From contig CAZCUX010000002.1 in the NCBI GenBank assembly GCA_964502005.1, forward strand, positions 310,001 through 374,000: a DNA stretch of 64,000 nucleotides. Reading direction: 5' to 3'. Source of the stretch: CAJWOS01 sp964502005. GTDB lineage: Bacteria > Myxococcota_A > UBA796 > UBA2385. Of this stretch, positions 53,209-62,736 are shown in pieces (positions within the stretch are counted from its first letter, which is position 1; every line of letters begins with the position of its first letter). The notes beneath the pieces were generated by a model, which was given only the letters and a program-made list of their open reading frames with translations, was not told the origin of the DNA and made no database searches. The position numbers were made by a program, and so were the translations under genes.

Positions 53209-54438
53209 ATGCACGTAATCTTCGTTGCACCCCACTTTCCCGCCAACCAACGGCGCTTTGTCCGCGCACTCCGAGATGTCGGCGCACACGTCACCGGCGT
53301 CGGGGAACCATCGGAACAGCACCTCGACCACGAGCTTCGGCAATTGCTCGACGGCGGTTGGGTGCAAATCGGCAACGTCTGCGATGAAGGGCAGCTTTTC
53401 GGCGCCGTCCGCGCGATCCAAAAGCGCGGCCCATGGGTAGACCGACTCGAGACCGTCGTCGAGGCCCACATGCTCGCTGCGGCACGGGTGCGCGAAGCGA
53501 CGGGCATACCCGGCCTTCCTGCCCAAACGGTGTTGCGGTGCCGCGACAAGTTCGAGATGAAGAAGTACCTGCTGTCCAAGGGCTTCCCGTGCGCGGCACA
53601 AGCGGAGGTCCACCACGGCGACGATGCGCGGCGGTTTGCCCGCACCAACGGCTTTCCGTTTGTGCTCAAGCCCCGGGATGGCGCAGGCGCAAGCGGCACC
53701 GTCAAAGTTTCCGACGCGCACTCGCTCGAGGTCGCGATTGCCGAGCGAAATCTCGACCGTGGCGATGCTTTTTGGACCGCCGAAGACTTCATCGACGGCC
53801 ACGAAGGCTTCTACGACACCCTCACCGTCGGGGGCCGGGTCGTCTTCGAGACCATCAGCCACTATTACCCGCGCGTCCTCACCGCGATGCGCGAGCGCTT
53901 TCCGAATCCATACCTCGTCACCACCAATCGCCTCGACTCCCCTGGCTATGCGCCTCTGCGGGCCCTCGGCCAAGGCGTCATCGCTGCCCTCGACATCGGC
54001 ACCTCCGCCACCCACATGGAGTGGTTCGTGGGCCAGAAAGGCTTGGTGTTCAACGAAATTGGCGCGCGGCCGCCCGGCGTGAATGTGTGGGACCTGTACG
54101 CCGCCGCCAATCGGTTTGACATTTACCGGGCGTGGGCCGAGGCCGTCTGCTTTGGCGCCGCCAAGACCTTGCCTGTCAACCGCGGGTGCGGTGGCCTGGT
54201 CGCCTTGCGGCCCACCGCAGATGGCGTAGTGCAGCGCATTCACGGGGCAGACGAAGTGCAACGTCGGTATGGCGCCAACATCACCTCGGCGTTTTTGCCC
54301 CCTCCCGGAAGCCGCACGCAGCCTGTGGAAGCGGGGTATCGCGCCAATGGCTGGGTATACGCCGTGCACGACGACTACGACGGCTGCCGCGCAATGATGG
54401 AAGACATCGGTCGCCTCGTCACCATCGAAGCGCGGTAG
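53209..54438 (+). CDS. ATP-grasp ligase 2
   Basis: The 409-residue protein starts at ATG 53209. It has a pre-ATP-grasp N-domain (MHVIFVAPHFPANQRRFVRAL), then FPFVLKPRDGAGASGTVKV (loop with Lys, about residue 145), WTAEDFIDGHEGFYDTLT and VFNEIGARPPGVNVWDL, whose E-x-x-R/N set binds Mg2+-ATP. It is clearly a paralogue of the ligases at 57304 and 58714. It may join amino acids or other carboxylates and amines in the pathway. It converges with the MopE-type gene, with a 27-bp gap. Confidence 0.85.
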   Translation: MHVIFVAPHFPANQRRFVRALRDVGAHVTGVGEPSEQHLDHELRQLLDGGWVQIGNVCDEGQLFGAVRAIQKRGPWVDRLETVVEAHMLAAARVREATGIPGLPAQTVLRCRDKFEMKKYLLSKGFPCAAQAEVHHGDDARRFARTNGFPFVLKPRDGAGASGTVKVSDAHSLEVAIAERNLDRGDAFWTAEDFIDGHEGFYDTLTVGGRVVFETISHYYPRVLTAMRERFPNPYLVTTNRLDSPGYAPLRALGQGVIAALDIGTSATHMEWFVGQKGLVFNEIGARPPGVNVWDLYAAANRFDIYRAWAEAVCFGAAKTLPVNRGCGGLVALRPTADGVVQRIHGADEVQRRYGANITSAFLPPPGSRTQPVEAGYRANGWVYAVHDDYDGCRAMMEDIGRLVTIEAR

Positions 54439-54465
54439 GCGCCTGCCCGAACGCGTCGGGTGCTG

Positions 54466-56946
54466 CTACGGCGCTTCGGACCAACCGGGCGCCGGGGTCG
54501 AAACCGCGGCCAACGCAGCGTCTGCTGCGCTTGTTCCTTGGACGTAGCCATTGCACGTATTACAATCGATGCGCACACGGCCCTCCCCACCATCTCCGCC
54601 TGCGCGAATATGGGTGGACTCGCCAAAACCGCCCCCGGCCCACACGGCGTCCGCGGGAGCGGTAAAATCGTCGGCCTGAATCCAAACCGAGCCGCCCGCA
54701 CCGCCCCCTGCGCCGTAGGTCCATGTTCCTTGGGCCCAGTTGAACGTCGCTTCGCCTGCAGAGGACACAACATCGGCAGCGAGGGCCACGAACGCACGCG
54801 CACCAATGACGAGCATACCCCCGCCATTGCCGCCGGGTCCTGGGCTTTCGCCCGGCGCATCCGTGCCGCCATTCCACACGCCGCCGCCGCCGGAGCCCAG
54901 GAAAAGCCCCGTCAAAGCAGCGTCACCATAGACGTCCCCTGCTTCGGGAGGTGTGGCCGACCCGCCGGTCCATGACACGCCGGGAGTCGCGCCACCGCCG
55001 TACTCGCCGCCGCCTCCCGTGATGTGGGCGCCACCCCCGCCTTCATGGTTGGCCCAGTGCCCGTAATATTCGTTGTAGGCGGTACAAACGCCGTCGCCGT
55101 CGCCATCTCCGAGCCCGGACAACGACTCGCCCTGGTAGCTATCACAGTTGTTCCACGAGCCGGTCGCGCCGCCGGAATAGCCCGCGCCATCGACGTCCAC
55201 GATGCCACCCGCGGCGATGGTCACTGTACCGGCAGCCCGAAACGCGAGGACGCCTGTTCCGCCATCGGCCCAAGCGGTTGTCGTGAGACGCGCGCCTGCG
55301 CGGATGTCGACGTCCTCGTAGTTGGGGACGCGCTGCACTACGATGGTCTGGCCGGAAAGGTCGGCGTTCGACACCTCACCAAAGACGTCAGAAACAGGCA
55401 GCGCCAGCGTGACTTCGCTCCCTGTGACGGCATCGACCGTCGCGAATGTGTAGGTGCCCACCGCAGAATACGCGCCGTCCGTCCCCTGAAGGTTGATGAG
55501 CAGCACCTCATCGCCCGCGGCGATGCCCACGATGGCGGTCGAAGCCGTCACGGTCGCGCCCGAAATGGCGGTCACGTCGAAGGACACGGCGTCCGCGAAG
55601 GTGCGCCCGCCGCTTGCATCCGTAGAGAGGTCGGTCGTGCCGGTCACGACGAGGCTGCCATCTGCCCCGGTTCCCACATACACGTCGTCGTCGGCGGACC
55701 CGTCGCAGTCGTTGTCAGCGCCGTCGCGAAGCTCGGGCGCTCCGGGGTAGATGTCGTCGCGGGTGTCGTCGCAGTCGGTGTCATCGACGATGTAGCCGGT
55801 CGGTGCGACGCATTGGTCCACAGACACCATCGCGTCGCCAAACCCATCGCTGTCTTGGTCAGCGAAAAAGGTCTGGGCACTGCCCACATCGAGGCTGCTG
55901 TCCGCATCGTCGATGTCTCCGTCGCAGTCGTCGTCTACGGAATTGCAGACTTCCGTTGCACCCGGATAAATGCTGGCATTGGTATCATCGCAGTCGGTGT
56001 TGTCCGCGGTCGCGCCGCTTGGCACTTGACAAGCCTGAAATCTTGTAGTACCATCACCGAAGCCATCGCTGTCGATGTCCGCATACCAAACGGAGGCGGT
56101 GGACGAATCGAGGTCGACGTCGGCATCATCGATGTCTCCATCGCAATCGTCATCGATACCGTTGCAAACCTCGCGGGCGCCAGGAAAGACAAAATCGGCG
56201 CCGTCGTCGCAATCGCCCGGCTGTGCGGTGTATCCGACGGGAACCACGCAGCTCTCCGTCGACGCCGACAAATCCCCCCAGCTATCTTGATCCAGGTCGA
56301 CATAGAAGGTCAGCGTGACGCCTTCGTCTACCGACCCATCGCAGTTATCATCGCGTTCGTTGCAGACTTCCGTGGCACCCGGAAAGACCGAAGGGTCGGT
56401 GTCATCACAGTCCGCGCTGTCAGACGTAAAGCCGTCTGGCGCAGAACAAAAACGTGCGGAATTTTCGCGGTCGCCGAAACCATCCGCGTCTACATCGGCG
56501 AAGAACACCTCGCCCACGTCCTCATCGACAACCGAATCGCAGTTGTTGTCGATACCATCGCATACTTCGACATTCCCCGGAAAGCGGTCAGGGTGGGTGT
56601 CGTCGCAGTCGCTGTCGTTGGTCACATACCCTTCGGGTGGCGCGCAGAATGCCCCCGATTCGTCGGGATTTCCGAAGCCATCTCCGTCGACATCGCGCCA
56701 GACGAGGGTCAATACGCCTTCGTCCACTTCTCCGTCGCAGTCGTCATCCACACCATTGCAGACCTCTTCAGCACCCGTATAAATCGAGGGGTCGCCATCA
56801 TCGCAATCTTCGGATTGTACGATGCCATCGCCATCTGCGTCGGGCTCATCGCCCAACCCTCCGAGGCTGCTCTCGGTTTCCGGCTTCGGGGTTGCCCGAC
56901 AAGCGAACAATCCCACTACCAGACCTGCCATCCAAAAAAAACGCAC
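54466..56946 (-). CDS. MopE-repeat surface lipoprotein with Gly-rich C-terminus
   Basis: The 826-residue product starts at GTG 56946 with GGAGG 5 bp upstream: MRFFWMAGLVVGLFACRAT, a lipoprotein signal (Cys16). Residues of about 30-410 hold six MopE-type units, each with DxDxDGFGD, a CDDxxxxxxPGAxEVCNxxDDDCDGxxDxxx block and paired cysteines; these bind metal. In the sixth unit the VCN of the block is replaced by LRD. The rest has a beta-rich part and then long Gly-rich segments (GGGGAHITGGGGEYGGGA). It is a large extracellular protein, perhaps for adhesion. Its position amid the ligases is unexpected; a link is not proven. Confidence 0.85.
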   Translation of the reverse strand: MRFFWMAGLVVGLFACRATPKPETESSLGGLGDEPDADGDGIVQSEDCDDGDPSIYTGAEEVCNGVDDDCDGEVDEGVLTLVWRDVDGDGFGNPDESGAFCAPPEGYVTNDSDCDDTHPDRFPGNVEVCDGIDNNCDSVVDEDVGEVFFADVDADGFGDRENSARFCSAPDGFTSDSADCDDTDPSVFPGATEVCNERDDNCDGSVDEGVTLTFYVDLDQDSWGDLSASTESCVVPVGYTAQPGDCDDGADFVFPGAREVCNGIDDDCDGDIDDADVDLDSSTASVWYADIDSDGFGDGTTRFQACQVPSGATADNTDCDDTNASIYPGATEVCNSVDDDCDGDIDDADSSLDVGSAQTFFADQDSDGFGDAMVSVDQCVAPTGYIVDDTDCDDTRDDIYPGAPELRDGADNDCDGSADDDVYVGTGADGSLVVTGTTDLSTDASGGRTFADAVSFDVTAISGATVTASTAIVGIAAGDEVLLINLQGTDGAYSAVGTYTFATVDAVTGSEVTLALPVSDVFGEVSNADLSGQTIVVQRVPNYEDVDIRAGARLTTTAWADGGTGVLAFRAAGTVTIAAGGIVDVDGAGYSGGATGSWNNCDSYQGESLSGLGDGDGDGVCTAYNEYYGHWANHEGGGGAHITGGGGEYGGGATPGVSWTGGSATPPEAGDVYGDAALTGLFLGSGGGGVWNGGTDAPGESPGPGGNGGGMLVIGARAFVALAADVVSSAGEATFNWAQGTWTYGAGGGAGGSVWIQADDFTAPADAVWAGGGFGESTHIRAGGDGGEGRVRIDCNTCNGYVQGTSAADAALAAVSTPAPGWSEAP

Positions 56947-57303
56947 GAAGACCTCCAACGACCGCCGCCCTTACCCTACCCGAAACACGCCCTCCTTGGA
57001 AAACGAATCGGCTACAAGCGCAAATGCGTGTGGGTTTCCCACGCGCGCAGCACGGACCCTGGAAGGGCGGGAATCGGGCGAGCGTGCCCCCACAGACGAC
57101 CACTTGGGGTCCATCCGCGGCGCTGCGCGACGGGTCAGGGTGCGACGGTTCCTGCACAGCGACCGATGCGCGGGGGCGCAGCGAACGAGGCCGCGCAACG
57201 GCACGCCGACGTTCCCAACGTGACTTCCATCCGAACAATAGCACAAACCGCACCATCAAACAAATGTCCAATGGCGCGGCATTTTGCTGTCTATCGAGAA
57301 AAG
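56947..57303. other. Gene-free gap between MopE-type gene and ligase 3
   Basis: About 355 bp without a credible gene on either strand. It should contain the MopE-type gene promoter (AT-rich near 57235-57300) and the end of the ligase 3 transcript. No terminator hairpin was found. Confidence 0.5.
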
Positions 57304-58539
57304 CTATTGACCGTTGGTATAGGTCACTTTTACGGTCGTGATAAGCTCCAGGAGCGCCTTTTTCACCACATCCGTCTCGTTATGGGCCACAACCACCCAG
57401 CCTTCCCCTTCATAACTATCGGAGCGCGGCGCACCTACCCGCGGCAAGCTGCGGTCGACCACCAGGGCGCCCATCTTCTTCTGGGCCTCATCCAGCCCTT
57501 CCACCGCTGCGACACGTCCTTTGCCACTTCCGCGCAAAAACGCCACGCCTACGGCACGTTGCCGCGCCCACGGACCATCAAATGCGCCATCGACCACCGC
57601 GCGCGCCCACGCACGCTGCATGTCGAAGCCGTGTGCCAAGCCGGTGAGCTGCACAATACGAGCGCCAGGGGGCCGCGCTGCGATTTCGCCGATGGCCAAA
57701 GAGCCGTCGGGGCGCTGGAACCACTCCATGTGCGTGACGCCATCTTTGAGGCCGAGCGCCTTGACCGCCGCAAAGCCCAACTGCTTGACCTTTTCGGTAA
57801 GAGCGGAATCCATTTCCCGCGGCAGGACGACGCACCACTGCACCCAGTCTTTCTCGGTGACTTCCAGGGGGCTCGGGTAATAGCGGGTAACGGAGTAAAA
57901 GCGGGGCTCGCCGCCGACCGTGATGGTCTCAAAGCTGTATTCTGCCCCCACCAAAAACTCTTCGGCCAGCACTTCGCGCTCGGGAGAGGGACGCACATCG
58001 CGGAGGGCCACCGCCAATTCCTGGGGCGACGACACACGCCAAGTGGCCTTGCATCCAGCACCCGCCGGTGGTTTCAACACAACAGGAAAACCGACCTTCT
58101 CGACAAAAGCCCACGCATCGGCGTCGGCCCGCAAGCGCGCATGGCGGGCACACGGCAAGCCGGCGGCGCGAAAAACGTCCTTCATCCGACCTTTATCGCG
58201 AAAGCGATAGGCGGTCTCGGGATCCGGCCCCTCAATCCCCAAACGTGTACGGGCCACCGCAAGCTGTACTTGCAGGTCTTCGAGCACACCCAACAAGCGA
58301 TGCACCGGACCGAATCGCCCACGAATACGCTCGACCGCAGCAACGATTTGGTCGACGTCGAGGGCGTTTTGCACACGCTCGATCGAATGCAGCCCCCAAG
58401 CGGCGGGGTCGGGGGGTGGCTGCTGAAAGATACCAACGACGCGCACACGCTCCAAACCCGCGACAGCACGGGCGAACTCAAGCGTCGTCTGCATCGGGAA
58501 AGGGGCAACGAACGCGACCGTACGAATGGGGGTAGACAT
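57304..58539 (-). CDS. ATP-grasp ligase 3
   Basis: The 411-residue product (ATG 58539, AGGAG upstream) has the same order as ligases 2 and 4: N-domain IRTVAFVAPFPMQTTLEFARA, then FPVVLKPPAGAGCKATWRV, LAEEFLVGAEYSFETITVGG and IGEIAARPPGARIVQLTGL. The E-x-x-x-R-P-P-G-A-R line is the ATP/Mg2+ motif. It is divergent from ligase 4 (174-bp shared region), so both may be regulated together. Minus-strand orientation separates it from the esterase operon. Substrate unknown. Confidence 0.85.
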   Translation of the reverse strand: MSTPIRTVAFVAPFPMQTTLEFARAVAGLERVRVVGIFQQPPPDPAAWGLHSIERVQNALDVDQIVAAVERIRGRFGPVHRLLGVLEDLQVQLAVARTRLGIEGPDPETAYRFRDKGRMKDVFRAAGLPCARHARLRADADAWAFVEKVGFPVVLKPPAGAGCKATWRVSSPQELAVALRDVRPSPEREVLAEEFLVGAEYSFETITVGGEPRFYSVTRYYPSPLEVTEKDWVQWCVVLPREMDSALTEKVKQLGFAAVKALGLKDGVTHMEWFQRPDGSLAIGEIAARPPGARIVQLTGLAHGFDMQRAWARAVVDGAFDGPWARQRAVGVAFLRGSGKGRVAAVEGLDEAQKKMGALVVDRSLPRVGAPRSDSYEGEGWVVVAHNETDVVKKALLELITTVKVTYTNGQ

Positions 58540-58713
58540 CGAGGCTCCTGGATTTGCCACGGCGTTCTATTCGTAAAATTGGTGGCGCGTCTCGCTTCAG
58601 TCCTGCAACGTCGAGGTGAAATGAGAGTTCACTCTGCCGCCCCTTGCCATCGTGCATCCGAGCGGAAAACCTCTCGCGTCGCACGGCCCATCGCCGCGTC
58701 CACGGAGTCCAAC

Positions 58714-59931
58714 ATGCGCGTCGTCTTTCTTGCCCCTGCTTACCCCGCCGAAATGCCCGAGTTCGTTCGTGGACTGGCCGAAGTGGGCGCACACGTCATT
58801 GGCGTCGGCGAAGGCCCTGTGGGCGCAATTCCCGAACGCACCCGCCGGTACCTGGGCGACTATATCCAAGTACGGAGCTTCTTCGACGAAGACAACCTTG
58901 TACGCTCCATTCTCGACTACGCCATCCGCAACCCGGTCGACCGCGTGGAGTGCTTGTGGGAGCCGCTCGTTATCGCAGCCGCCCGCGCACGGGAGCGCTT
59001 GGGCTTGCCCGGAATGTCGGTAGATGCGGTCAATGGGTTTCGCGACAAGCAACTGATGAAGGAACGGGTCGCCAAAGCCGGCTTGCGGGTTCCCAAGAGC
59101 CGCCGCGTGCGCACCGCCACCGAAACCCGCGCGGCTGCAGAAGAAATCGGCTTTCCCCTCATCGTCAAGCCGATTGCGGGCGCCGGCAGCGCGGACACGT
59201 TCCGCTGCGACTCTCCCGCCGACTTGGAGCGTGCGTTGCGGGCGATGCAACATGTCACCGAAGCATCCTGCGAAGAGTTCGTGGATGGCGAGGAGTTCAC
59301 CTATGACACCGTCTGCATCGATGGCCGGCCCGTCTACGAAAACGTCGCCCAATACTTGCCGCGTCCCCTCATTGCCCGCACAAATGAATGGATAAGCCCC
59401 GTCATCATCACCGTTCGTGACTTGCAGCAGCCTGCTATTCAAGCCGGCATTCAGCTCGGTCATGGCGTGTTGAAGGCGCTCGGAATGGGAACCGGTTTCA
59501 CGCATATGGAATGGTATCGGAAGTCGAATGGCGAGGTCGTATTTGGTGAAATTGGCTGTCGGCCGGGTGGGGCGCGCTTGGTCGACCAGATGAACTACAC
59601 AAGCGACATCGACCTTTACCGCGAATGGGCACGAGCAGCCTGTTGGGGCAAGTTTGCCGCAGACACGACGCGCAAGTACAACACCGCCATCATCTTCAAG
59701 CGCGCACAAGGCCAAGGGCGCATTCAACGCATTACTGGCCTGCATGCGTTCTTGGAGAAGCACCAAGGCGCCGTTGTCGCCGACGAGCTCCTCCGCCCAG
59801 GAACCCCGCGGCGCGACTGGAAGCAAACCTTGGTGAGCGACGGCTACCTGATGGTCCGTCACCCGGATTGGCAAGGCGCAAAAGCCATCGCCGACGAAGC
59901 CGCGCGTACGATTGGAATGTTCGCCGGATAA
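58714..59931 (+). CDS. ATP-grasp ligase 4
   Basis: The 405-residue protein begins at ATG 58714 (GGAG 7 bp upstream): MRVVFLAPAYPAEMPEFVRG, then FPLIVKPIAGAGSADTFRC, SCEEFVDGEEFTYDTVCIDG and VFGEIGCRPGGARLVDQMN. It is a paralogue of ligases 2 and 3; all three have an equivalent EWARA/AWARA helix after the metal-binding motif. The huge frame that runs from 55024 into this gene is antisense to the MopE-type gene and not a coding extension. A strong terminator follows at 59980-60026. Confidence 0.85.
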   Translation: MRVVFLAPAYPAEMPEFVRGLAEVGAHVIGVGEGPVGAIPERTRRYLGDYIQVRSFFDEDNLVRSILDYAIRNPVDRVECLWEPLVIAAARARERLGLPGMSVDAVNGFRDKQLMKERVAKAGLRVPKSRRVRTATETRAAAEEIGFPLIVKPIAGAGSADTFRCDSPADLERALRAMQHVTEASCEEFVDGEEFTYDTVCIDGRPVYENVAQYLPRPLIARTNEWISPVIITVRDLQQPAIQAGIQLGHGVLKALGMGTGFTHMEWYRKSNGEVVFGEIGCRPGGARLVDQMNYTSDIDLYREWARAACWGKFAADTTRKYNTAIIFKRAQGQGRIQRITGLHAFLEKHQGAVVADELLRPGTPRRDWKQTLVSDGYLMVRHPDWQGAKAIADEAARTIGMFAG

Positions 59932-59979
59932 GCCGTCGCCTTCCGCAAATTAGAAACTGAATCGTGATTCAGTTTTGCT

Positions 59980-60026
59980 TCATGCCAAGAATCCCTGCTG
60001 CGGGTCGTCTTGGCATGATTGTTTTG
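59980..60026 (+). terminator. Intrinsic terminator after ligase 4
   Basis: TCATGCCAAGA (59980-59990) pairs perfectly with TCTTGGCATGA (60008-60018), with an inner CCC/GGG extension, followed by TTGTTTT. An earlier 10-bp inverted repeat AAACTGAATC/GATTCAGTTT (59954-59975) gives a second stop signal. The region 59932-60252 otherwise holds nothing gene-like. Confidence 0.85.
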
Positions 60027-60252
60027 GGCAACTGTCCATCGCACGCGCGCCGTCGCGCGGACGAAGCAGATATGCGCGCGGCAACCGGCCTCGCCGTCTC
60101 CTTCTTCCGCCAAACACAACCCCAAAGCGTGGCCCACACAACTTCCACCGCGCCAAACCTCGTTCGAGAACCGCGACGATAACCACACCGCCAGCACCGG
60201 CAAGCCTTGGGTTGGGTCATTGGACCTGCCCAGCCTATGACATGCCGCAGGG

Positions 60253-61245
60253 CTACTCCCATCCCCCCGTTTCGGCGAACAGGCGCCAACGAAAGGCCAC
60301 CGCCCCCAAGGCGCCGCGCTGCTTGACATCAAATTGCACCAAATGAAATCCATCCTTGAGTTGCCGCAGCCGACGCTCGTTTCGGCTCAAGTGCGCCTGG
60401 GGTCCCGCGTATGAACACGGATACCCATACCGCCGCAAGCCATCGGCGCACAACGCCTCAATACGCTGGCAGGTCGCGGCGGGCATTTCGTCGCGCCACT
60501 TCTCCGCATTGTCGGCGACCACACGCGTTTCGCCAGCCGTCGCGCCGAGGTTTTCGCTTGGCCGTGAGAGATGGGTCAAGTCATCGACAAAGGGGATGTC
60601 CAAAAACAAACACAACCGACGCAACGACGCTGCGGGGTCCGAAATCAAATCCTCATACCGCAGCAGATGCGCCTGTTGGGGGCGGGCGGAGAGCCACCGC
60701 TCCGCTTGGTCGACCGAGTCGGCCCATCGCGCCGCGCCACGCACGATGTCTTTTCCCCACGCTTTTGCCGCAGACAAGGCTTGGTCACGGGGGTCGCGCA
60801 CCAAATGAACGATATGCGCATCGGGCCACAAACGCCAGAGGAGGTCGATATGGCGTAGGTATCCCGGACTTTTATCCCCCCAAATGCCCTCGTCCGGCGC
60901 GCCACCATGAAGGCGACACAAGCCTTCAAAAACACCCGCCATCGAGAGGTCGGGACATGCCGCCCGCCACGATACCGCGTCCACCTTGATTCCACGCTCC
61001 TCGCGCAGATAGACAAAATACGCCGACCCTTCGACCTGGCGCACAAACGACAACCAGACCTCGGGCCGGGCGAGATTGCCAAACGAAGGCCATCGCGCCG
61101 CCCAATCTGGCAACACTTCGGTCTCCGCCTCGGGAATACCGACCAAAGGGTGCCGGTTCAAAAGGTCACGAAGCAATTTGGTGCCCGACCGCGGCATACC
61201 CACCAAGAAGACAGGCGGTCGACGACCGGAAACTTCGGAATTCAC
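60253..61245 (-). CDS. Sulfotransferase family protein
   Basis: The 330-residue protein (GTG 61245, GGAGG 7 bp upstream) has VFLVGMPRSGTKLLRDLL near residue 12, the 5'-phosphosulfate-binding loop, and HIVHLVRDPRDQALS near residue 170, the 3'-phosphate-binding motif of PAPS-dependent sulfotransferases. It moves sulfate to a hydroxyl or amine of an unknown acceptor, possibly glycan or lipid, as suggested by the neighbouring epimerase and glycosyltransferase. It is divergent from the epimerase gene. The longer reading up to 61371 has no ribosome site. Confidence 0.88.
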   Translation of the reverse strand: MNSEVSGRRPPVFLVGMPRSGTKLLRDLLNRHPLVGIPEAETEVLPDWAARWPSFGNLARPEVWLSFVRQVEGSAYFVYLREERGIKVDAVSWRAACPDLSMAGVFEGLCRLHGGAPDEGIWGDKSPGYLRHIDLLWRLWPDAHIVHLVRDPRDQALSAAKAWGKDIVRGAARWADSVDQAERWLSARPQQAHLLRYEDLISDPAASLRRLCLFLDIPFVDDLTHLSRPSENLGATAGETRVVADNAEKWRDEMPAATCQRIEALCADGLRRYGYPCSYAGPQAHLSRNERRLRQLKDGFHLVQFDVKQRGALGAVAFRWRLFAETGGWE

Positions 61246-61588
61246 GGGCAGCCTCCACAACCAACGCCACGACCAGACCACTCCCTGTCTATTCCAAGGC
61301 GCACCTTCGCGCAGATTGGCCCCGTCCGTCCGCCACACCAAAACTCCGATCCCTGCGTCGTTTCGCCGCACGCGCTACACGGTGAAATTCCACGACGACC
61401 CGCTGCTTATCGTTGTTTTGCCACATCGCCGCCAAGGATTCCTCGCCGAAGGCACGGTACAGCACACTCGACACATGCGAGCGCCGCTGTCGCCGGATAT
61501 TCCTCTTCCATCGCGGTCGGCCGCCGAAGCAATGGCGCCGCCTAATTTTCCCTGGCGCCCTATCGCCCTACCGATTCCCGGAAAGCAA
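61246..61588. other. Divergent regulatory region before the epimerase
   Basis: A 343-bp region between the sulfotransferase and epimerase genes with no separate gene. Promoters for both are expected; no palindromic operator or riboswitch was recognised. Confidence 0.5.
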
Positions 61589-62692
61589 ATGTCCGACATC
61601 CTCCATCCGCTCGACTCTATCGACTTCGCCCAAGCGTACGCCGGCAAGACCGTCCTCGTCACCGGTGGCGCAGGCGCGATTGGGTCGAACCTCACCCGCG
61701 CATTGTCGGCAGTGGCCGCCAAGGTCATCGTCCTCGACAACCTCGTCGCATCCGCGCGCTGGAACGTGCCGAGCCTCGGCAACGTGATGTTCGTCGAGGG
61801 CGACATCTTGGACGAAGTGAAGCTCAAGCGCGTGTTCTTCGAACGGCCGAGCGTCATCTTTCACTTGGCCGCGTTCTTCGCCAACCAAAACAGCGTCGAC
61901 CACCCGGAAAATGACCTGATGGTCAACGGAATGGGCACTCTGCGCCTGATGGAGTACGCCACGCTCCAAGGCTGCGAGCGCTTTGTGTACGCATCGAGCG
62001 GCTGCAGCATCTACGGAAGCTCCGCCCCGCTGCCGCTCACCGAAGAATTCATGAGCATGCACCTCACCACGCCCTACCAAATCACGAAAATGTTGGGCGA
62101 GCTGTATGGCAACTTCTTCTGGCACCACCACAACCTGCCCATCGTGAAAGCGCGGTTTTTCAACAGCTACGGCCCCGGCGAAGTGCCCGGACAATACCGC
62201 AACGTCATCCCCAACTTCATCTATTGGTCGATGTTGGGCATGGCGCTGCCGATTACCGGCGACGGCACCGAAACCCGCGACTTCACCTACGTGGGAGACA
62301 TCACCGACGGTCTCTTGCGGGCCGGCGTCGTGCCTGCGGCGATTGGCGAAGAGTTCAACCTGGCCAGTGGCCGCGAGACCCGCATCTGCGACCTCGCCGC
62401 GATGATCAACGAGGCGACGGGCAACAAGGCTGGCATCAACTTTGCTCCCCGCCGCAAGTGGGACACCAAGTCACGATTGCTCGCAAGCGTCGACAAGGCG
62501 CGTGGTCTGATTGGCTACAAGCCCGACACCCAGTTTGAGGTCGGCCTCGAAAACACAATTCGCTGGTTCCACGACAACTGGGAGCAAATCCACGCCGCTG
62601 CCAGCTTCGCCCCCGGCATGTCGTCCGCTGTGCGCGAAATGCTCGTGCTCCGCGAAGGTGCCCCCATTCAGCGAAACTACGACTGCGGCTGA
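61589..62692 (+). CDS. NAD-dependent epimerase/dehydratase (extended SDR)
   Basis: The 367-residue protein has the Rossmann motif VLVTGGAGAIGSNL (residues 22-35), FHLAAFFANQNSVDHPE, the catalytic region YASSGCSIYGSS, and YQITKMLGE holding the Tyr-x3-Lys pair. This is the UDP-glucose 4-epimerase/GDP-mannose dehydratase-like class acting on nucleotide sugars. The N-terminus (about 20 residues before the fold) is longer than usual. The ATG at 61589 was chosen; the earlier frame up to 61076 is antisense to the sulfotransferase. A glycosyltransferase gene follows 44 bp later, which supports a surface-glycan role. Confidence 0.9.
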   Translation: MSDILHPLDSIDFAQAYAGKTVLVTGGAGAIGSNLTRALSAVAAKVIVLDNLVASARWNVPSLGNVMFVEGDILDEVKLKRVFFERPSVIFHLAAFFANQNSVDHPENDLMVNGMGTLRLMEYATLQGCERFVYASSGCSIYGSSAPLPLTEEFMSMHLTTPYQITKMLGELYGNFFWHHHNLPIVKARFFNSYGPGEVPGQYRNVIPNFIYWSMLGMALPITGDGTETRDFTYVGDITDGLLRAGVVPAAIGEEFNLASGRETRICDLAAMINEATGNKAGINFAPRRKWDTKSRLLASVDKARGLIGYKPDTQFEVGLENTIRWFHDNWEQIHAAASFAPGMSSAVREMLVLREGAPIQRNYDCG

Positions 62693-62736
62693 CCCGAAGC
62701 GCGTCCGATGCGAGGCCCCCACCCCGGAGAAAGCCC

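Noticed and set aside
55024..58713. Very long plus-strand open frame (about 1,230 codons) ahead of ligase 4
   Set aside because: It is antisense to the MopE-type gene and ligase 3; the frame is open because of GC-rich codon use and repeats. The real start of the plus gene is 58714 with its own ribosome site.
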